Below are positions 41,547-50,661 of a stretch of 64,000 bases of DNA, piece by piece (position 1 is the first letter of the stretch; each line of letters begins with the position of its first letter). Both the position numbers and the translations under genes were made by a program. The notes beneath the pieces are model-generated. The model saw nothing but the letters and a program-made list of their open reading frames with translations, did not search any database and had not been told where the DNA came from. Source of the DNA: Ruminococcus callidus (GTDB lineage Bacteria; Bacillota; Clostridia; Oscillospirales; Ruminococcaceae); the NCBI RefSeq assembly GCF_020709055.1, contig NZ_JAJFCK010000002.1:62001-126000 (forward strand). Direction: 5' to 3'.

Positions 41547-43715
41547 ATGGCAAATACACAGTTCGGAGGCGCTGAGAGCGTCGAAAGCTACCGCAAGAAG
41601 ATTATGACATGTCTCAAGAAAAACGGGCGCACTCCCCTGAGCGACCGTGATCTTGCGACAAAATGCCGCACCAACCGGGGCGGCGCTGCCAATTTCCGGC
41701 AGGCCATCAACGAGCTGCGCCACGAGGGTGCCATCTGCGAGCGCCGGCGGGGATATGTTTCCTCCGCCAACATGGGATATTTCCCGGCAACCATCGTTCG
41801 CCTGAACCGTACCTTTGGCTTCGCACGGCCGGAGGAAGAGGGTGCGCAGGATGTCTTTATTCCCGGAAAGTTCCTGCAGGGCGCAATGACCAAAGACCGT
41901 GTGCTCATCGGCAACATTCCCTCCCGCAGCGGAAAGCCGGAGGGCGAGGTGCTCGCCATTCTGGAGGAGGCGGACAGCAAGCTGACCGGTGTCATCATCG
42001 ACGACAACGGCAGGCTGATGTTCCGTGCGGACACCATGTCCAAGACTCCCATCCAGATTCAGCGCAAGGACAGCGTCATCTATCACGAGGGCGAAAAGGT
42101 GCTGGCAGAGGTCGTATACCGCGGACAGCGCCACGCAGAGCACAAGGTCAAGATCGTCTATAGCTTCGGCGTTTCCACCCGTGCCAGCGTCTGTGCGGAG
42201 GCAATCGTTGCCATCCGCGGCGTAAACGTGGCGTTTCCGGAGGAGGTCGTTGCCGAGGCTGAACAGCTGGCAAACGCACCCATTCCGCAGGAGGAATATG
42301 AAAAGCGTCTGGATCTGCGCAGCACCCCCATCTTCACCATTGACAGCGCACACTCCAAGGATCTGGACGACGCAGTTTCGCTGGAAAAGACAGCCGCCGG
42401 CTACAAGCTGGGCGTACACATCGCCGACGTATCCCACTATGTCCGCCCGAACACCCCGCTGAACACCGAGGCGCTGGACCGTGGCACAAGCATCTACTAT
42501 GCGAACCACGTCATTCCCATGCTGCCCACCAGCCTGTCCAACGGCATCTGCTCTCTGAACCCCTGCGAAGACCGTCTGGCGTTCTCCGCACTCATGGAGC
42601 TGGACGAAAACGGCGAGATCGTGAAGTACGAGTTCCGCAAGACGGTCATCCGCTCCGCCGTCAAGGGCGTATACAGCGAGGTCAATCAGATTCTGGACGG
42701 CTCGGCTTCTCAGGAGCTGCTGGACAAGTATCAGGATGTCATCCACATGATTCCGCTGATGAACGAGCTGTGCGACATCCGTCTGCGGGAGCGGAAGCGC
42801 CGTGGTGCGCCGGAGCTGGAGACTGCCGAGGGTGCGCTCATCATCAACGATGAGGATGTCTGCGTGGACGTGGTTGCACGGGAGCGTGGAAAGAGCGAGT
42901 GCATCGTCGAGGAGATGATGCTGCTGGCAAACGAAGCTGCCGCAAAGATGGCACGGGAAAAGAACCTGCCTTTTGTCTATCGTGTCCACGACAAGCCCTC
43001 TCCGGAGAAGATCGAGAATCTGGAAAAGATCCTCCTGCGTCTGGGCGTGGATGTGCCGGTGTTCACCGACATCAAGCCCCGCCATCTGGCAGAGATTCTG
43101 GACGGCGCAAGAGGCACCGACCTGTATCCGGTGCTGAACGTCATGGTGCTGCGCTCCATGGCAAAGGCTGCCTATGCGCCGGATCCCATCGGCCACTTTG
43201 GTCTGGCACTGAAGGACTACGCCCACTTCACCTCCCCCATCCGCCGTTATCCCGACCTGGCAATCCACCGGATCCTCAGCAGCTACTGCGAGAATCCCGA
43301 TGCCGATGCCATGCACGAGATGTACGACAGCTTCGTTGTAGAGGCTTCCACACGCTCCAGCGACACGGAAGTTCGTGCCATCACCATTGAGCGGAGCGCC
43401 GACGACTGCTACAAGGCGGAGTACATGCAGCAGCATCTGGGCGAGATTTTCGACGGCATTGTTGCCGGTGTCACCGATTTCGGCTTCTATGTAGCACTGC
43501 CCAACACCGTAGAGGGTCTGGTGCACGTGGCAACCCTGCCGGAAAGCGACTGGGTCAACGACGACAGCATCGCTTTCAAGGAGGAACAGGGCAGCGCATG
43601 CTACCGTCTGGGCGACACGGTACGGGTGCAGTGCACCAAGATCGATGTCAACAGCGGAAACGTGGACTTTGCGCTGGTAGACGAAAACGGCAATCTGCTG
43701 GGAAATGCGAAATAA
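41547..43715 (+). CDS. rnr: Ribonuclease R
   Basis: 722 aa. N-terminal winged helix (TPLSDRDLATKCRTNRGGAANFRQAINELRHEG), cold-shock domains (TFGFARPEEEGAQDVFIPG near residue 90), the RNB exonuclease domain with the acidic active site IDSAHSKDLDDAVSLEK (about 264-280), HFTSPIRRYPDLAIHR near 563, and a C-terminal S1 domain (GEIFDGIVAGVTDFGFYVAL). Degrades structured RNA 3' to 5'. The usual smpB partner is not downstream. Confidence 0.96.
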   Translation: MANTQFGGAESVESYRKKIMTCLKKNGRTPLSDRDLATKCRTNRGGAANFRQAINELRHEGAICERRRGYVSSANMGYFPATIVRLNRTFGFARPEEEGAQDVFIPGKFLQGAMTKDRVLIGNIPSRSGKPEGEVLAILEEADSKLTGVIIDDNGRLMFRADTMSKTPIQIQRKDSVIYHEGEKVLAEVVYRGQRHAEHKVKIVYSFGVSTRASVCAEAIVAIRGVNVAFPEEVVAEAEQLANAPIPQEEYEKRLDLRSTPIFTIDSAHSKDLDDAVSLEKTAAGYKLGVHIADVSHYVRPNTPLNTEALDRGTSIYYANHVIPMLPTSLSNGICSLNPCEDRLAFSALMELDENGEIVKYEFRKTVIRSAVKGVYSEVNQILDGSASQELLDKYQDVIHMIPLMNELCDIRLRERKRRGAPELETAEGALIINDEDVCVDVVARERGKSECIVEEMMLLANEAAAKMAREKNLPFVYRVHDKPSPEKIENLEKILLRLGVDVPVFTDIKPRHLAEILDGARGTDLYPVLNVMVLRSMAKAAYAPDPIGHFGLALKDYAHFTSPIRRYPDLAIHRILSSYCENPDADAMHEMYDSFVVEASTRSSDTEVRAITIERSADDCYKAEYMQQHLGEIFDGIVAGVTDFGFYVALPNTVEGLVHVATLPESDWVNDDSIAFKEEQGSACYRLGDTVRVQCTKIDVNSGNVDFALVDENGNLLGNAK

Positions 43716-43741
43716 CGCTTTCCCATCATCTTGCATAAAAA

Positions 43742-43778
43742 CAGCAGGCGGATGTGATGAACACGTCCGCCTGCTTTG
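43742..43778 (+). terminator. Terminator after rnr
   Basis: AGCAGGCGGA and TCCGCCTGCT arms, then a short T-tract. Confidence 0.65.
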
Positions 43779-43854
43779 GTATCTTAGAGCCTGTGCAGTA
43801 TTTTATGATATTCAGCTGTGTAAACTCTGAAACCGTGGCAGAGTAAAATCCAAG

Positions 43855-43901
43855 TAAAAACCCGCCTGTGTCCGAAAAAGCCGGAACGCAGGCGGGTTTT
43901 C
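43855..43901. terminator. Second, bidirectional terminator-like hairpin
   Basis: AAAAACCCGCCTG and CAGGCGGGTTTT arms with A-run before and T-run after. Confidence 0.75.
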
Positions 43902-43940
43902 TGTTGATTTCTAGTGTGTCTGATTGGATTCTAAGGCTTA

Positions 43941-44100
43941 GAGCTTGTGTTCGTAGGAAATATATGCGGATTTTCGAGCAAATTTTTTTGCAGATAAGGC
44001 AAAAATTTGCAGGCATACTTTCGTATGGCAAGAATTTTTAACGCAGTATGCAACAAAATTTGCCGAAAAGACGTAGATAGACGCCTATGAACACGAGCTC
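43941..44100 (+). mobile_element. Palindromic MITE-like element, type A, copy 5 (160 bp)
   Basis: Same ends and core as the 5263 copy. Target repeat TTA at 43938-43940 and 44101-44103; the latter is the complement of the TAA stop codon of the GH94 gene. Confidence 0.85.
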
Positions 44101-46497
44101 TTAGCCCAGAACGACCTCAACGGTGTTCTGTTCAGCCAGTGCATCCGCCGGAACATAGTCGCCGTCCAGCTTCTTGCCGTTGAGGGTCAGAGAAGCCACA
44201 CCGCTTTGTACGTGTGCCGGATTCTGTACGGTGATGCTGAGCTTCTTGCCGCGGAAGGTCTTTTCCATGGTGAAGCCGTCCCATGCTGCCGGAATGGACG
44301 GGCAGATATGCAGACCATCTGCATCCGGACGCATACCGCAGATACCCTCGACGCAGCCAACCATCACGGTGGATGCGGTACCGGTCAGCCAGTGTACGTG
44401 AGAGCGTCCTGCATACGGGGAAGCCGTGGACTCGGTGAACTGACCGTGTACATACGGCTCCAGAACACGCTGCTCTGCCTTGTCATTCATGGATGCCGGC
44501 GAGCTCTCCTCGAAATAGCGGAATGCATCGTCGCCGTGACCCAGCAGGCTCTCTGCCAAAATCAGCCAGCCCTGCGACTGGGAGAAGATACCGCCATTTT
44601 CCTTGGTGTCCGGATTGAAGATGTGCATCAGGGCGCCGTCAAAATAGTGGTCGATGTACGGCGGATCCAGCAGCTTTGCGCCATACGGGGTGTCCAGAAT
44701 GTCTGCCACGGACTGCATTGCCTTGTCGCTCTGCTCCTTGGAGGCAAAACCGGAGATGACACTCCAGCTCTGGGGGTTCAGCCACATAGAAGCCTCCGGA
44801 TCCTTCTTGGCGCCAACCACAACGCCGTCCTCCCGAATGCCGCGGATGAAGCGGTCTTTGTCCCAGCAGTCTGCCAGCGCTTCGCCCAGCGCCTTCTGCG
44901 CCTTGGTCAGGTAGGAGATGTATTCGGTATCCTCACGCTCTGCTGCCAGTTCCTGCATCATGGACATTGCATAGTACAGCTGGAATGCCACGAATGTGGA
45001 CTCGCCCTTCTTGCCCAGACGCAGACAGTCGTTCCAGTCTGCGTGCAGACCAGCCGGCATATTGTGGTCGCCCAGACGCTCCATGGAGAAGCGGATGGCA
45101 CGCTTCAGGTGATCGTAAACGGTGTCTTCACCGCCATTGGCATAGACGATGACCTCGTCATAGAATGCCTTGTTGCCGGATTCGCCCACATACTTGCGGA
45201 TGGTGGGGAACAGCCACAGGGCATCGTCTGCACGGTAGGACGGGTGTCCGGTCTCCTTGACGTACTCCGGATCGTCCGGTGTGTTCTCGTGGCCGGCATT
45301 GTGGTCGAACTTGACCAGCGGCAGACCGCCGCCGTTGTCCACCTGTGCGGACAGCATAAAGCGGATCTTGTCGGCAGCAAGCTCCGGATCCAGATGGATG
45401 ATACCCTGAATGTCCTGAACAGTGTCACGATAGCCGTAGCCGTTGCGCAGACCGCAGTATACGAAAGAGGCTGCACGGGACCAGATAAAGGTGATGAAGC
45501 ACTGGTATGCGTTCCAGACGTTGATCATGTTGTTAAACGCATCGGACGGTGTCTGTACCTGGAAGTTGTCCAGCTTGCTGTGCCAGAACTGCTTCAGTTC
45601 CTCCACTTCCTGATCTACCTTGCCGGCAGCCTCATAGGAAGCCAGAATCTCGTTTGCCTGCGCGTTGTCCTTCTGCCCCAGAATGTAGATCAGTTCCCTG
45701 GACTCGCCCGGCTGGAGCACGATGTCGCTCTGGAGCGCACCGCATGCGTTGGAGTTATAGTTCATCTCGCCGTTGCACTTGCCCTGCTCTACTGCAATGG
45801 GGTTGGAGTAGGTGCGGTACGGACCGATGAAGCTGTCCAGATTGCCGTTATAGCCGGTGATGGGTGCGCCCACCATGCCGAAGAACCGCTCTCTGTGATT
45901 GGAACCGGTGGCATCCTTGCCGCTGTTCTCGTTGATGTGCTGGAGGATCTTGTTGCCCTCGAAGCTGGTGCGGGTGATGAACAGAGTGTACTGGAGGTTG
46001 ACCTGATCCTGCTCATAGTTGTTGTCGTTGGTGAATTCTACGAAGCCGAAGGCGGACAGGTTTCTGGGCTTATCGCTGTTGTTGGTGATGACCGCACGCC
46101 AAACCTCATAGGTTGCGCCGTTGGGCACGTAATAGGTCACCTCAGAGCGGATGTCTGCATAGTCGGCAGAGATCACAGTGTATGCGGTGCCGTGACGGCA
46201 GACGCTCTTGTAGGTATCCAGCGGCTTGCCAACCGGCTGCCAGGAAGCCGACCAGTAATCTGCGGTGTCGTTGTCCCGCAGGTAGATGTAACGGCCAGGC
46301 AGTGCCATCATCGAGTTGAAGCGATAGCGGCTGATTCTGCCGTTTGCGCCGGACTTGACGAAGCTATAGCCGGCAGCATTGTTAGAAATGATTGCGCCGT
46401 ATTCCGGCGAACCAAGGTAGTTGACCCACGGTGCCGGAGTATCCGGATGGTCGATCACATACTCCTTGTTCTTGAGGTCAAAGTAACCATACTGCAT
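44101..46497 (-). CDS. Cellobiose phosphorylase (GH94)
   Basis: 798 aa, no signal peptide, so cytoplasmic. N-terminal beta-sandwich (MQYGYFDLKNKEYVIDHPDTPAPWVNYLG), then the (alpha/alpha)6 barrel with YRDTVQDIQGIIHLDP, LVKFDHNAGHENTPDD and the active-site ADWNDCLRLGKKGES, in which Asp490 is the likely general acid. Later DPPYIDHYFDGALMHIFNPDTKENGGIFSQSQGW. Splits cellobiose with phosphate to glucose-1-phosphate and glucose, conserving ATP. It is the intracellular end of the cellulose route begun by the scaffoldin and GH5. Its mRNA appears to begin with the short element s2 and its stop codon abuts copy 5. Confidence 0.93.
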   Translation of the reverse strand: MQYGYFDLKNKEYVIDHPDTPAPWVNYLGSPEYGAIISNNAAGYSFVKSGANGRISRYRFNSMMALPGRYIYLRDNDTADYWSASWQPVGKPLDTYKSVCRHGTAYTVISADYADIRSEVTYYVPNGATYEVWRAVITNNSDKPRNLSAFGFVEFTNDNNYEQDQVNLQYTLFITRTSFEGNKILQHINENSGKDATGSNHRERFFGMVGAPITGYNGNLDSFIGPYRTYSNPIAVEQGKCNGEMNYNSNACGALQSDIVLQPGESRELIYILGQKDNAQANEILASYEAAGKVDQEVEELKQFWHSKLDNFQVQTPSDAFNNMINVWNAYQCFITFIWSRAASFVYCGLRNGYGYRDTVQDIQGIIHLDPELAADKIRFMLSAQVDNGGGLPLVKFDHNAGHENTPDDPEYVKETGHPSYRADDALWLFPTIRKYVGESGNKAFYDEVIVYANGGEDTVYDHLKRAIRFSMERLGDHNMPAGLHADWNDCLRLGKKGESTFVAFQLYYAMSMMQELAAEREDTEYISYLTKAQKALGEALADCWDKDRFIRGIREDGVVVGAKKDPEASMWLNPQSWSVISGFASKEQSDKAMQSVADILDTPYGAKLLDPPYIDHYFDGALMHIFNPDTKENGGIFSQSQGWLILAESLLGHGDDAFRYFEESSPASMNDKAEQRVLEPYVHGQFTESTASPYAGRSHVHWLTGTASTVMVGCVEGICGMRPDADGLHICPSIPAAWDGFTMEKTFRGKKLSITVQNPAHVQSGVASLTLNGKKLDGDYVPADALAEQNTVEVVLG

Positions 46498-46610
46498 AAG
46501 TAGGATCCTCCTTTATCGGTATTTTTCTGAATTTTTACCGCAGCGCTCTGAGAGCCTGCGCCCTGCCGTCTGCCATTGCAATCTGTGCAAGAGAAGCAGC
46601 GCAGGTGTTA

Positions 46611-46657
46611 GAATCTGTCTTCACAAGACACACGGATACGCTTGTAAAGACTGGTTC
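46611..46657 (+). mobile_element. Short palindromic element, 47 bp (copy s2)
   Basis: Ends GAATCTGTCTTCACAAG and (inverted) GAACCAGTCTTTACAAG, flanked by TTA (46608-46610 and 46658-46660). It lies directly downstream of the GH94 promoter, so the transcript would start with this hairpin. Confidence 0.8.
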
Positions 46658-46664
46658 TTATGTT

Positions 46665-46693
46665 ATCATATCATGGAACAGCATTTTTTGCAA
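46665..46693 (-). promoter_or_regulatory. Promoter of the GH94 gene
   Basis: Minus strand TTGCAA (46693-46688), 17 bp, TATGAT (46670-46665). The start point would fall near 46658, at the edge of the short element. Confidence 0.65.
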
Positions 46694-46752
46694 GGGGGTT
46701 TTGGAAAAAATCCGATTTTTTTCGGGAAATTCCGGAAAATTTACATGCAGGG

Positions 46753-46803
46753 AAAAAAACAGCCCCGCCCGTCTGCACCGCAGCAGACAGCAGAGCTGTT
46801 TTC
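46753..46803 (-). terminator. Terminator of the sigma/anti-sigma operon (copy of the 48869 terminator)
   Basis: AAAACAGCTCTGCTGTCTGC pairs with the GC-rich opposite arm, ending in T7 on the minus strand. Identical over 48 nt to the terminator at 48869-48918. Confidence 0.8.
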
Positions 46804-46820
46804 CACTTCAAAAAAGGAGA

Positions 46821-48185
46821 TTATTCCGCCGAATAGATCACCACTTCGTCAGAAACGGCAAAGCCGCCAAACGTCTCCGTTCCCGCATCGCCGCCCTGAA
46901 ATGTGAGGTGTACCAATTCCACTTCCGCCACATCCTGCGGTGCAATGGGTTCGCTGTAGCAGAGAACCATGGAGAAATTTCCCTGCGAGTCTGTTTCCGT
47001 CCCGTACAGAGACATCAACGGAATGTACGAATCCAGACTATCTGCGGCGCAGCTTGGAATTGCGTGGATCTGCCGAATGGCATAATCCGAAGCTTCCGCC
47101 TGCCCTACCATATCCTCTGTGTACACATCGCTGAGCTTTCTGCCGTCTTTCAACGTGATCACGAACGTGACATTGCTTTCCTCCCTCTGCCATTCCCTTG
47201 GCATAGAGATATTGGCAGAGAGCGTTTGCAGTGTGACACTGCCGCCGTCAAACACTGCGGTGATGGGGGCATTTCCAACAAAGTTCAGCGCCATCTCCGT
47301 GTGCCATGTTCCATCCAGCACTGCATCAGAAGCGGCGTAGCACTGCGCACGCTTTTCCATTTGCTTCTGCGCCAACTGGTTCTGGCTACGGTATTCTTTC
47401 CATGCAGCAACATCAAATTCTGCTGGAAGTTCTCCTGCTGCCAAGCCATCCAAGGCAGCGGCACCATACACCTCCCGCACGTAATCACTGAGAAAGGAAT
47501 CCTCATACTGATTTACCTGTGCATCAATCGCCTGGATCTGCTGATCGGTATAGAAATTCTGGAACGTCAGCTCCAGCTTTTTCCCTTGCAGTCCGGATTT
47601 CTGGATGCTGAGATTCAAATAGTAGGCGCCGTTTTTTTCCCGAAGTTCTGCCACCGTTCCGCCGTCGTTTGCCTCCTCCAGCAGTACCGTTCCGTCTGTG
47701 TCCAAGACAGAAAGCTGATACGGAATCTTCAAGCCGTCCGTCAGCGATACGCCGGATGCCGTGACAGAAAAGCTCAACAGCGCCTGACTATCATCGCCGT
47801 ACATTCCCAACAGTGCAAACTGCACCTGTGCATTGGTACTATCGATTACCGCATGCGGCACGGTGACCAGCGATTCCATTTTTTCCGGATGTTCCGACAC
47901 TTCTTTGGAAAACAGGCTGCGGAAAAACGCTTCAGTTCCACCGATTCCGGCAGCTGTGGAGAGCATCGTTCCGCCAGTCACCAGAACTGCCGCAGCGGCA
48001 GCACCGGCAACCCAGCGTGTCCACGTTCTGCGGCGCTGCGAATGTATCGGCTTTATCGTGATTCCCAGCTGTTCCTGCACACGCTTTGCAACAGCATCTG
48101 CTGCAATCTCCTCTGATGTTATCTCCGGTACGCCGTTTTTTTCCGCATCATAGTGGTCAAACCAATCGTAATCATTCATTTGCAT
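46821..48185 (-). CDS. DUF4179-type membrane protein, probable anti-sigma factor
   Basis: 454 aa from ATG 48185 (AAGGAG 9 bp before). Short cytoplasmic N-terminus (residues 1-55), one transmembrane helix (WVAGAAAAAVLVTGGTML), then an external domain typical of DUF4179 (GIGGTEAFFRSLF, beta-rich middle). It follows the ECF sigma gene by 16 bp on the same strand, the usual arrangement of a sigma factor and its membrane-bound inhibitor. The signal it reads outside is unknown. Confidence 0.82.
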   Translation of the reverse strand: MQMNDYDWFDHYDAEKNGVPEITSEEIAADAVAKRVQEQLGITIKPIHSQRRRTWTRWVAGAAAAAVLVTGGTMLSTAAGIGGTEAFFRSLFSKEVSEHPEKMESLVTVPHAVIDSTNAQVQFALLGMYGDDSQALLSFSVTASGVSLTDGLKIPYQLSVLDTDGTVLLEEANDGGTVAELREKNGAYYLNLSIQKSGLQGKKLELTFQNFYTDQQIQAIDAQVNQYEDSFLSDYVREVYGAAALDGLAAGELPAEFDVAAWKEYRSQNQLAQKQMEKRAQCYAASDAVLDGTWHTEMALNFVGNAPITAVFDGGSVTLQTLSANISMPREWQREESNVTFVITLKDGRKLSDVYTEDMVGQAEASDYAIRQIHAIPSCAADSLDSYIPLMSLYGTETDSQGNFSMVLCYSEPIAPQDVAEVELVHLTFQGGDAGTETFGGFAVSDEVVIYSAE

Positions 48186-48201
48186 ATTTTGTCACTCCTT
48201 T

Positions 48202-48786
48202 TCATATGGCAGCAAACTGTATCTTCTGCACCGCCGGCGAATCCTCATAGGCATAGCCACGGTCAATCAATTCCTGCTGCAAACGCTTTCGGGCACGGCT
48301 CATCCGCATTTTCACCGCAGATTCTTTCATACCGAGATCCTCTGCGATCTGCTTAACGCCCTCGTAGTAATAATAATGGCGCACCAGGATCTCCCGATCT
48401 TTTGGTGCAAGGGCATCCAGCACATCCTGCAGCATCTCCGCCAAAATCTTCTGATCAATCTCCTGCTCAATGTCCTCGCAGCAGCAAATTGATTCCGCCT
48501 GCTCTAAACCAACTGTTTCCTGATATCCGCGCAACCGATTCTTGGCGCAGTTTCGAGCGACAGTCGCAAGATAGGGGCGCAGTTTCCCCTGCTGAATTTC
48601 TTTGCTGTGGTTCCAGACGATGACAAAAACATCTGCCGTTACCTCTTCCACATCGGACTCTGTCAGCACCTTCCCCAGAATGTTCCGAACAATGGTTCCC
48701 ACATATGCGGTGTATTGCTGCATCAGTTCGGACAGTGCATCCGGATCATGCTGCTTCAACTGTTTTATCAGCCTTCGTTCCTGCAT
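48202..48786 (-). CDS. RNA polymerase sigma-70 family factor, ECF type
   Basis: 194 aa. Region 2 (DPDALSELMQQYTAYVGTIVRNIL ... EEVTADVFVIVWNHSKEI), a Cys-rich linker (ESICCCEDIEQEID), and region 4 (LAPKDREILVRHYYYYEGVKQIAEDLGMKESAVKMRMSRARKRL). Directs RNA polymerase to its regulon, usually including its own operon. The CCC in the linker could respond to redox or metal, a guess. First gene of the operon with the DUF4179 protein. Confidence 0.92.
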   Translation of the reverse strand: MQERRLIKQLKQHDPDALSELMQQYTAYVGTIVRNILGKVLTESDVEEVTADVFVIVWNHSKEIQQGKLRPYLATVARNCAKNRLRGYQETVGLEQAESICCCEDIEQEIDQKILAEMLQDVLDALAPKDREILVRHYYYYEGVKQIAEDLGMKESAVKMRMSRARKRLQQELIDRGYAYEDSPAVQKIQFAAI

Positions 48787-48868
48787 GCGATCATCTTCTT
48801 TTTCTGTATTTCACGGCCGTTCACTTATAATAACACCGCTGCCGCCCGTTTGGTCACATTTTGAGCAA

Positions 48869-48918
48869 CAAAAAAACAGCCCCGCCCGTCTGCACCGCAG
48901 CAGACAGCAGAGCTGTTT
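48869..48918 (-). terminator. Terminator of the LRR gene cluster (copy of the 46753 terminator)
   Basis: Same 48-nt sequence as at 46753, here behind the stop of the 48945 gene. Confidence 0.8.
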
Positions 48919-48944
48919 AACATCAGAACCGAAACGAGTTTCCG

Positions 48945-50639
48945 TTAGTCCTCTTTGGTGTCATTCTCCCCATCGGATTTCGCAGGCGGTTCCGGCTGGT
49001 CTGCGTGGACGATCTGGTGGAGTCTGCCGTGGGTATAGGTATCGTCATACTCCGGAACGGCCACATCCTCCTCCGGCCCGTCGTCCTCCAAGATGCCGCG
49101 GTAGCCGTCATCCGGCTCCTCCGCTGCCTCGGCAGCGCCGTTCTCTCCACGCTGAGAAAGCGGAATCTTCTGGAGTTCCTTTGCCTGGCGCAGCGCTTCC
49201 TTTTCCTCCCTGGTCATGATCGTCCGGCGAATCACCTGCACGGCAATCAGCAGCACCACGAGAATGGCAGCGCACAGCACCACGTAAAATACCAGTCTGC
49301 CCCAGTCGAAGTTCAGGGATTTGAAGTTGATCTTCACGTCGCACTTCTTGACGTAATCCGCAGCAGCACCGGTGTATCCGATGAGCAGAAAGTCATCCAT
49401 GGCCTCCACCTGCATGTCATCGGAGCTGCTGCCGGAGGAAGAGTCCTCGCTGCTGTCGCTTTCCACGGAAACACAGCCAAACGCATAGTCCCCGATGGAG
49501 GACACCCGCTTGGGCAGTGTCACCTCTTTCAGGCTGTCGCAGCAGAAAAAGGCATAGCTGCCGATTTCCAGATTCTTTTCTGAGGTGTCCTCATCCTCTG
49601 CGCCCACAAAGGTGACCTCCTTTAGGGCGGAGCAGTCCGAGAACGCCGTTTCCCCGATGGTCGTCACGCTCTCCGGAATGGTAATGGATTGCAGTCCGCT
49701 GCAAAAGTCAAACGCCATCTCTCCGATGTACTGCAAGTCATCGTGGAACGTCACTTGCTGCAAGTTTTCAGCGGCAAAAAATGCTCCGGCGTATACCACC
49801 AGCGTTCCCTCCGGCACTTCAAAGGACGTGTCCTCCCGTCCTGCCGGATAGGCATAGAGGATGTCGTGCGCCTTGTTATACAGCACGTTGTCATCCACAA
49901 TGTAATTGGGGTTGCCGTCCTCCACGGTCAGGGTCTTCAGACTCCGGCAGCCGAAAAACGGCAGCGCGCCAATGTCCTCCAGCGTTGCCGGCACATCAAA
50001 GGACTCCATGGACATACAGCCATAAAACGTATACGAACCCAGCTGCGTCACATGCGCCGGAATGGAAACCTCTTGCAGCGCCGTGCAGTAATAGAACAGC
50101 TGGTCGCCGATGGTTTCCAGCGCACTCGGCAGCGTGACCTCTTCCAGCGAGGTGCAGTAGCCAAACGCCATGCTTCCGATCTCTGTCACATCGTCCCCAA
50201 GCTTCAGATCTTTCAGTGAAGTGCAGTTGAAAAACGTGCCGTCCTCGATCTTGGTGACAGCGTCCGGAATCGTCAGCGATTCCAGCGAGGTGCAGCCGTA
50301 AAAGGCAGCCGAGCCAATGGACTGCACCGTTTCCGGAATGGTCAGACCCTGCAGGGATTCGCACTCTGCAAACGCCTCTTCCCCGATAGCAGTGACGTTG
50401 TAGCCGTCGATCTCCGGCATAATGCTGACGTGGGTCGCCGAAGTGGCACAGCCGGTGACGGAAACATTTGTGCCATCTGTAATGGTATAGGTCAGCGTGC
50501 CGTCGTCAAAGGTGTTGGACTGCGTTGTGCTCTCCTCGGCAAATACCGCACCGGAGGAAACGGCAAGCATTCCGGCAGACAGCACCGCTGCCAGAAATCC
50601 GGCAAAGGTGCGTGCCGCCGTGTGTTTGATATGCTTCAT
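48945..50639 (-). CDS. BspA-type leucine-rich-repeat surface protein, membrane-anchored
   Basis: 564 aa from ATG 50639 (AAAGGA upstream). Signal peptide ending AVFA, then about ten LRR_5 repeats of about 23 residues (pattern IGEEAFAECESLQGLTIPETV, IGSAAFYGCTSLESLTIPDAV), a transmembrane helix near residue 450 (LVFYVVLCAAILVVLLIAVQVI) and a basic then acidic cytoplasmic tail. BspA/Treponema-type LRRs bind host or microbial surfaces. Last of three similar genes in a row. Confidence 0.85.
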   Translation of the reverse strand: MKHIKHTAARTFAGFLAAVLSAGMLAVSSGAVFAEESTTQSNTFDDGTLTYTITDGTNVSVTGCATSATHVSIMPEIDGYNVTAIGEEAFAECESLQGLTIPETVQSIGSAAFYGCTSLESLTIPDAVTKIEDGTFFNCTSLKDLKLGDDVTEIGSMAFGYCTSLEEVTLPSALETIGDQLFYYCTALQEVSIPAHVTQLGSYTFYGCMSMESFDVPATLEDIGALPFFGCRSLKTLTVEDGNPNYIVDDNVLYNKAHDILYAYPAGREDTSFEVPEGTLVVYAGAFFAAENLQQVTFHDDLQYIGEMAFDFCSGLQSITIPESVTTIGETAFSDCSALKEVTFVGAEDEDTSEKNLEIGSYAFFCCDSLKEVTLPKRVSSIGDYAFGCVSVESDSSEDSSSGSSSDDMQVEAMDDFLLIGYTGAAADYVKKCDVKINFKSLNFDWGRLVFYVVLCAAILVVLLIAVQVIRRTIMTREEKEALRQAKELQKIPLSQRGENGAAEAAEEPDDGYRGILEDDGPEEDVAVPEYDDTYTHGRLHQIVHADQPEPPAKSDGENDTKED

Positions 50640-50661
50640 AAAATTTCTCGGTCCTTTCCGT

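Larger units (their letters stand above)
43716..43940. other. Intergenic region with two hairpins between rnr and GH94
   Basis: Carries the hairpins at 43742 and 43855 and about 70 bp between them without recognisable content (starts TTAGAGCCTGTGC, superficially like the mobile-element ends but without a partner). Confidence 0.5.

Noticed and set aside
43785..43855. Possible mobile-element end TTAGAGCCTGTGC
   Set aside because: No matching inverted end or TNA repeat on the other side.
43726..44031. 101-codon minus-strand ORF between rnr and GH94
   Set aside because: It runs through two terminator hairpins and half of a mobile element; no ribosome site.
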